A stretch of 15,112 nt of DNA from an uncultured Collinsella sp. (GTDB taxonomy: Bacteria > Actinomycetota > Coriobacteriia > Coriobacteriales > Coriobacteriaceae), in NCBI GenBank assembly GCA_900550815.1, contig URTW01000027.1, positions 1-15,112 on the forward strand. Direction: 5' to 3'. Of this stretch, positions 13,431 through 15,112 are shown piece by piece. The position numbers and the translations under genes are program-made. Numbering within the stretch: the first letter of the stretch is position 1; each line of letters opens with the position of its first letter. A model generated the notes under the pieces. That model saw nothing but the letters and a program-made list of their open reading frames with translations, made no database searches and was not told where the DNA came from.

Positions 13431-15112
13431 ATGGGTGCTCCCAAGACCGGTAACGTAAGGAACGTGGTGCTCGTAGGCCAAGGCGGGGTGGGCAAGACTT
13501 CACTCGCCGAGGCCATGCTCCACCTTTCCGGTAAGACCGCCCGCCTGGGCGGCCACGACGGCACCAAGCCCACGCTCGACTATGACCCCGAAGAGGTCAA
13601 GCGTGCGTTTTCCATCTCGACGACCATTGCGCCGATCGACTGGAAGGGCGCGCGCATCAATGTGCTCGATGCCCCGTGCTACCCCGATTTTATCGGCGAC
13701 GCCTTTGCCGCGATGAGCGTCTGCGAGACGGCTCTGTTTGTGGTCGACGCCGAGGCCGGCCCACAGCCTACGACGGTTAAGCTCTGGTATGCCGCCGAGG
13801 ACCTGCGCCTGGCGCGTGCGGTGTTCGTAAACCGCCTGTCGCGCTCCGAGGCCAGCTTTGCGACCACGATGGACCTGCTGCAAGAGCGCTTTGGCACGCG
13901 CCTGGGCGCCGTGACCCTTCCCTGGGGCGAGGGCGAGGACTTTGACGGCATCATCGACCTGGTGCGCATGAAGGCGCGCCACTGCAACGGCACCGAAGCC
14001 GTTGAGTCGGAGATTCCCGAGGAGTATCGTGCCCAGGCCGAGGAAGCCCATGACCATCTGTGCGAGCTGGTGGCCGAGGCTGACGATGAGCTGATGATGA
14101 AGTACCTGGAAGGCGAGGAGACGCTGACGCAGGAGGAGCTTGAGGGCCTGCTGTCGAAGGCGATTGCCGAGCGCATCTTTGTGCCGGTCTTTGCGGGCGA
14201 TTGCATTAAGGAGCAGGGCGTCAACTCGCTGATGGACGACATCGCGACGTACTTCCCGGCGCCGACCGACTACGGCGAGATGCCGCTTATCGACGGCGAT
14301 TCGCTCAAGATTTCGAGCGACGATGATCGTCCGGTGGCGTTTGTGTTTAAGACGCTGGCCGATCCGCAGCAGGGCCGCATCAGCTTTATCAAGGTGCTGA
14401 CGGGCACGCTTGAGCCGGGCCTTGAGCTGATCAACGCGCGTACCCGCAAGAGCGATCGTCTGGCCCACCTGTATGTGATGTGCGGCCGCGATATGACCGA
14501 GGTCGGTCACGCCTATGCCGGCGACATTATCGTGGCACCCAAGCTGGCGGCCGAGACGGGCGATACGCTCTCGATTACCGGCAAGGTCGAGGCTGCGGCG
14601 TTTAAGTTTCCCAACTCTCAGTACCGCATTGCCATCGAGGCCGAGAATCGCGGTGACGAGGAGAAGCTCTACACGTTTATCGAGAAGGCCTGCAAGGCCG
14701 ATCCGACCATGAGCATCGACCGCGACGAGGAGACCGGCCAGACCATTATCTCCGCCGTTGGTGAGGCGCAGGTTTCGGTGCTGCTCAACCGTCTGGAGGA
14801 CCGCACCAAGGTCGTTGCCAAGAGCGTGCCGATCCGTATTCCGTATCGTGAGACCATTCGCCGCACGGCAAGTGCCCAGGGCCGCCACAAGAAGCAGACA
14901 GGCGGTGCCGGTCAGTATGGCGACTGCTGGCTGCGCGTTGAGCCGCTCATTGGGCCCGACGGCACGTGCGATGGCTATGAGTTGGTGGACGAGGTCGGAG
15001 GTGGCCGTATTCCGCGCTCGCTGATCCCCGCCGTGGACAAGGGCGTCCAGGAGACCATGAAGGACGGTATTATTGCCGGCTATCCGCTCACGGGCATTCG
15101 CGTCGCGGTGTA
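13431..15112 (+). CDS. Elongation factor G-like protein with altered GTPase motifs (3' partial)
   Basis: The first 560 residues of an EF-G homologue of the actinobacterial EF-G-like (EF-G2/FusA2) type; the window ends before the stop, with probably 100-150 residues missing. True EF-G moves tRNAs and mRNA on the ribosome; the role of this paralogue group is uncertain. The P-loop GQGGVGKT (16-23) is intact. The G3 motif, normally DTPGHVDF, is DAPCYPDF (80-87): the glycine is cysteine and the catalytic histidine tyrosine. The G4 motif, normally NKxD, is NRLS (134-137), losing the guanine-specific aspartate. Domain IV contains GRHKKQTGGAGQYGDCWLRV, close to true EF-G. ATG 13431 has a strong AAGGAGG (13419-13425) five bases away. 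Nucleotide hydrolysis or guanine specificity may be impaired. A tetracycline-resistance-type factor seems unlikely. The family call is confident; the function is not. Confidence 0.9.
   Translation, partial: MGAPKTGNVRNVVLVGQGGVGKTSLAEAMLHLSGKTARLGGHDGTKPTLDYDPEEVKRAFSISTTIAPIDWKGARINVLDAPCYPDFIGDAFAAMSVCETALFVVDAEAGPQPTTVKLWYAAEDLRLARAVFVNRLSRSEASFATTMDLLQERFGTRLGAVTLPWGEGEDFDGIIDLVRMKARHCNGTEAVESEIPEEYRAQAEEAHDHLCELVAEADDELMMKYLEGEETLTQEELEGLLSKAIAERIFVPVFAGDCIKEQGVNSLMDDIATYFPAPTDYGEMPLIDGDSLKISSDDDRPVAFVFKTLADPQQGRISFIKVLTGTLEPGLELINARTRKSDRLAHLYVMCGRDMTEVGHAYAGDIIVAPKLAAETGDTLSITGKVEAAAFKFPNSQYRIAIEAENRGDEEKLYTFIEKACKADPTMSIDRDEETGQTIISAVGEAQVSVLLNRLEDRTKVVAKSVPIRIPYRETIRRTASAQGRHKKQTGGAGQYGDCWLRVEPLIGPDGTCDGYELVDEVGGGRIPRSLIPAVDKGVQETMKDGIIAGYPLTGIRVAV

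Noticed and set aside
13500..14888. 462-residue open frame on the minus strand
   Set aside because: It lies wholly antisense to the EF-G-like gene, has no family likeness, and its length is explained by the GC-rich codon pattern of the real gene.

Overview
The window reads as a piece of a GC-rich actinobacterial chromosome. The gene families, the codon use (GC-ending Arg, Leu and Gly codons) and the compact housekeeping layout fit the class Coriobacteriia, most likely Collinsella or a close relative. That assignment is inference from sequence style and protein similarity recalled from memory; there is no rRNA gene here to confirm it. I see no tRNA, rRNA, CRISPR array, transposase, integrase or phage gene.

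Layout. (1) 1-605: the end of an upstream unit with a strong terminator, then a leftward gene for a small, probably tail-anchored membrane protein of unknown function. (2) 606-1386: a rightward Hsp20 small heat-shock protein with a long AT-rich upstream region, ending in a very strong symmetrical terminator shared with the convergent metallo-beta-lactamase-fold gene. (3) 1396-6668: that YycJ/WalJ-like hydrolase (leftward) is divergent from tilS, followed by hpt and ftsH. tilS-hpt-ftsH is a familiar bacterial gene order: tRNA-Ile lysidine synthetase, hypoxanthine phosphoribosyltransferase and the membrane AAA+ protease. It ends in an intrinsic terminator. (4) 6693-8984: a 24-bp perfect inverted repeat, a class I/II PLP aminotransferase and a YcdX-like PHP-domain hydrolase. 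(5) 9005-10511: a shared terminator and a leftward RlmD/RumA-type 23S rRNA uracil-5 methyltransferase. (6) 10512-13190: a 338-bp divergent intergenic region holding a 139-bp element with 35-bp perfect inverted arms and a well-formed promoter with repeated 7-mers. Then comes a tightly overlapping three-gene polar amino-acid ABC importer (lipoprotein, permease, ATPase) and its terminator. (7) 13191-15112: a long leader and an elongation factor G-like protein cut off by the window edge, with altered GTPase motifs.

How the genes work together: most are housekeeping functions in translation and RNA modification (tilS, rlmD, EF-G-like), protein quality control (hsp20, ftsH), purine salvage (hpt) and amino-acid metabolism or uptake (aminotransferase, ABC importer). 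Nothing here is a clear new defence or mobile system. The most unusual features are the two perfect inverted-repeat elements, the degenerate GTPase centre of the EF-G-like protein, and the operator-like repeats at the ABC importer promoter. Several start codons were moved downstream from the longest open frame because a good ribosome binding site and the family start lie there; each case is noted.
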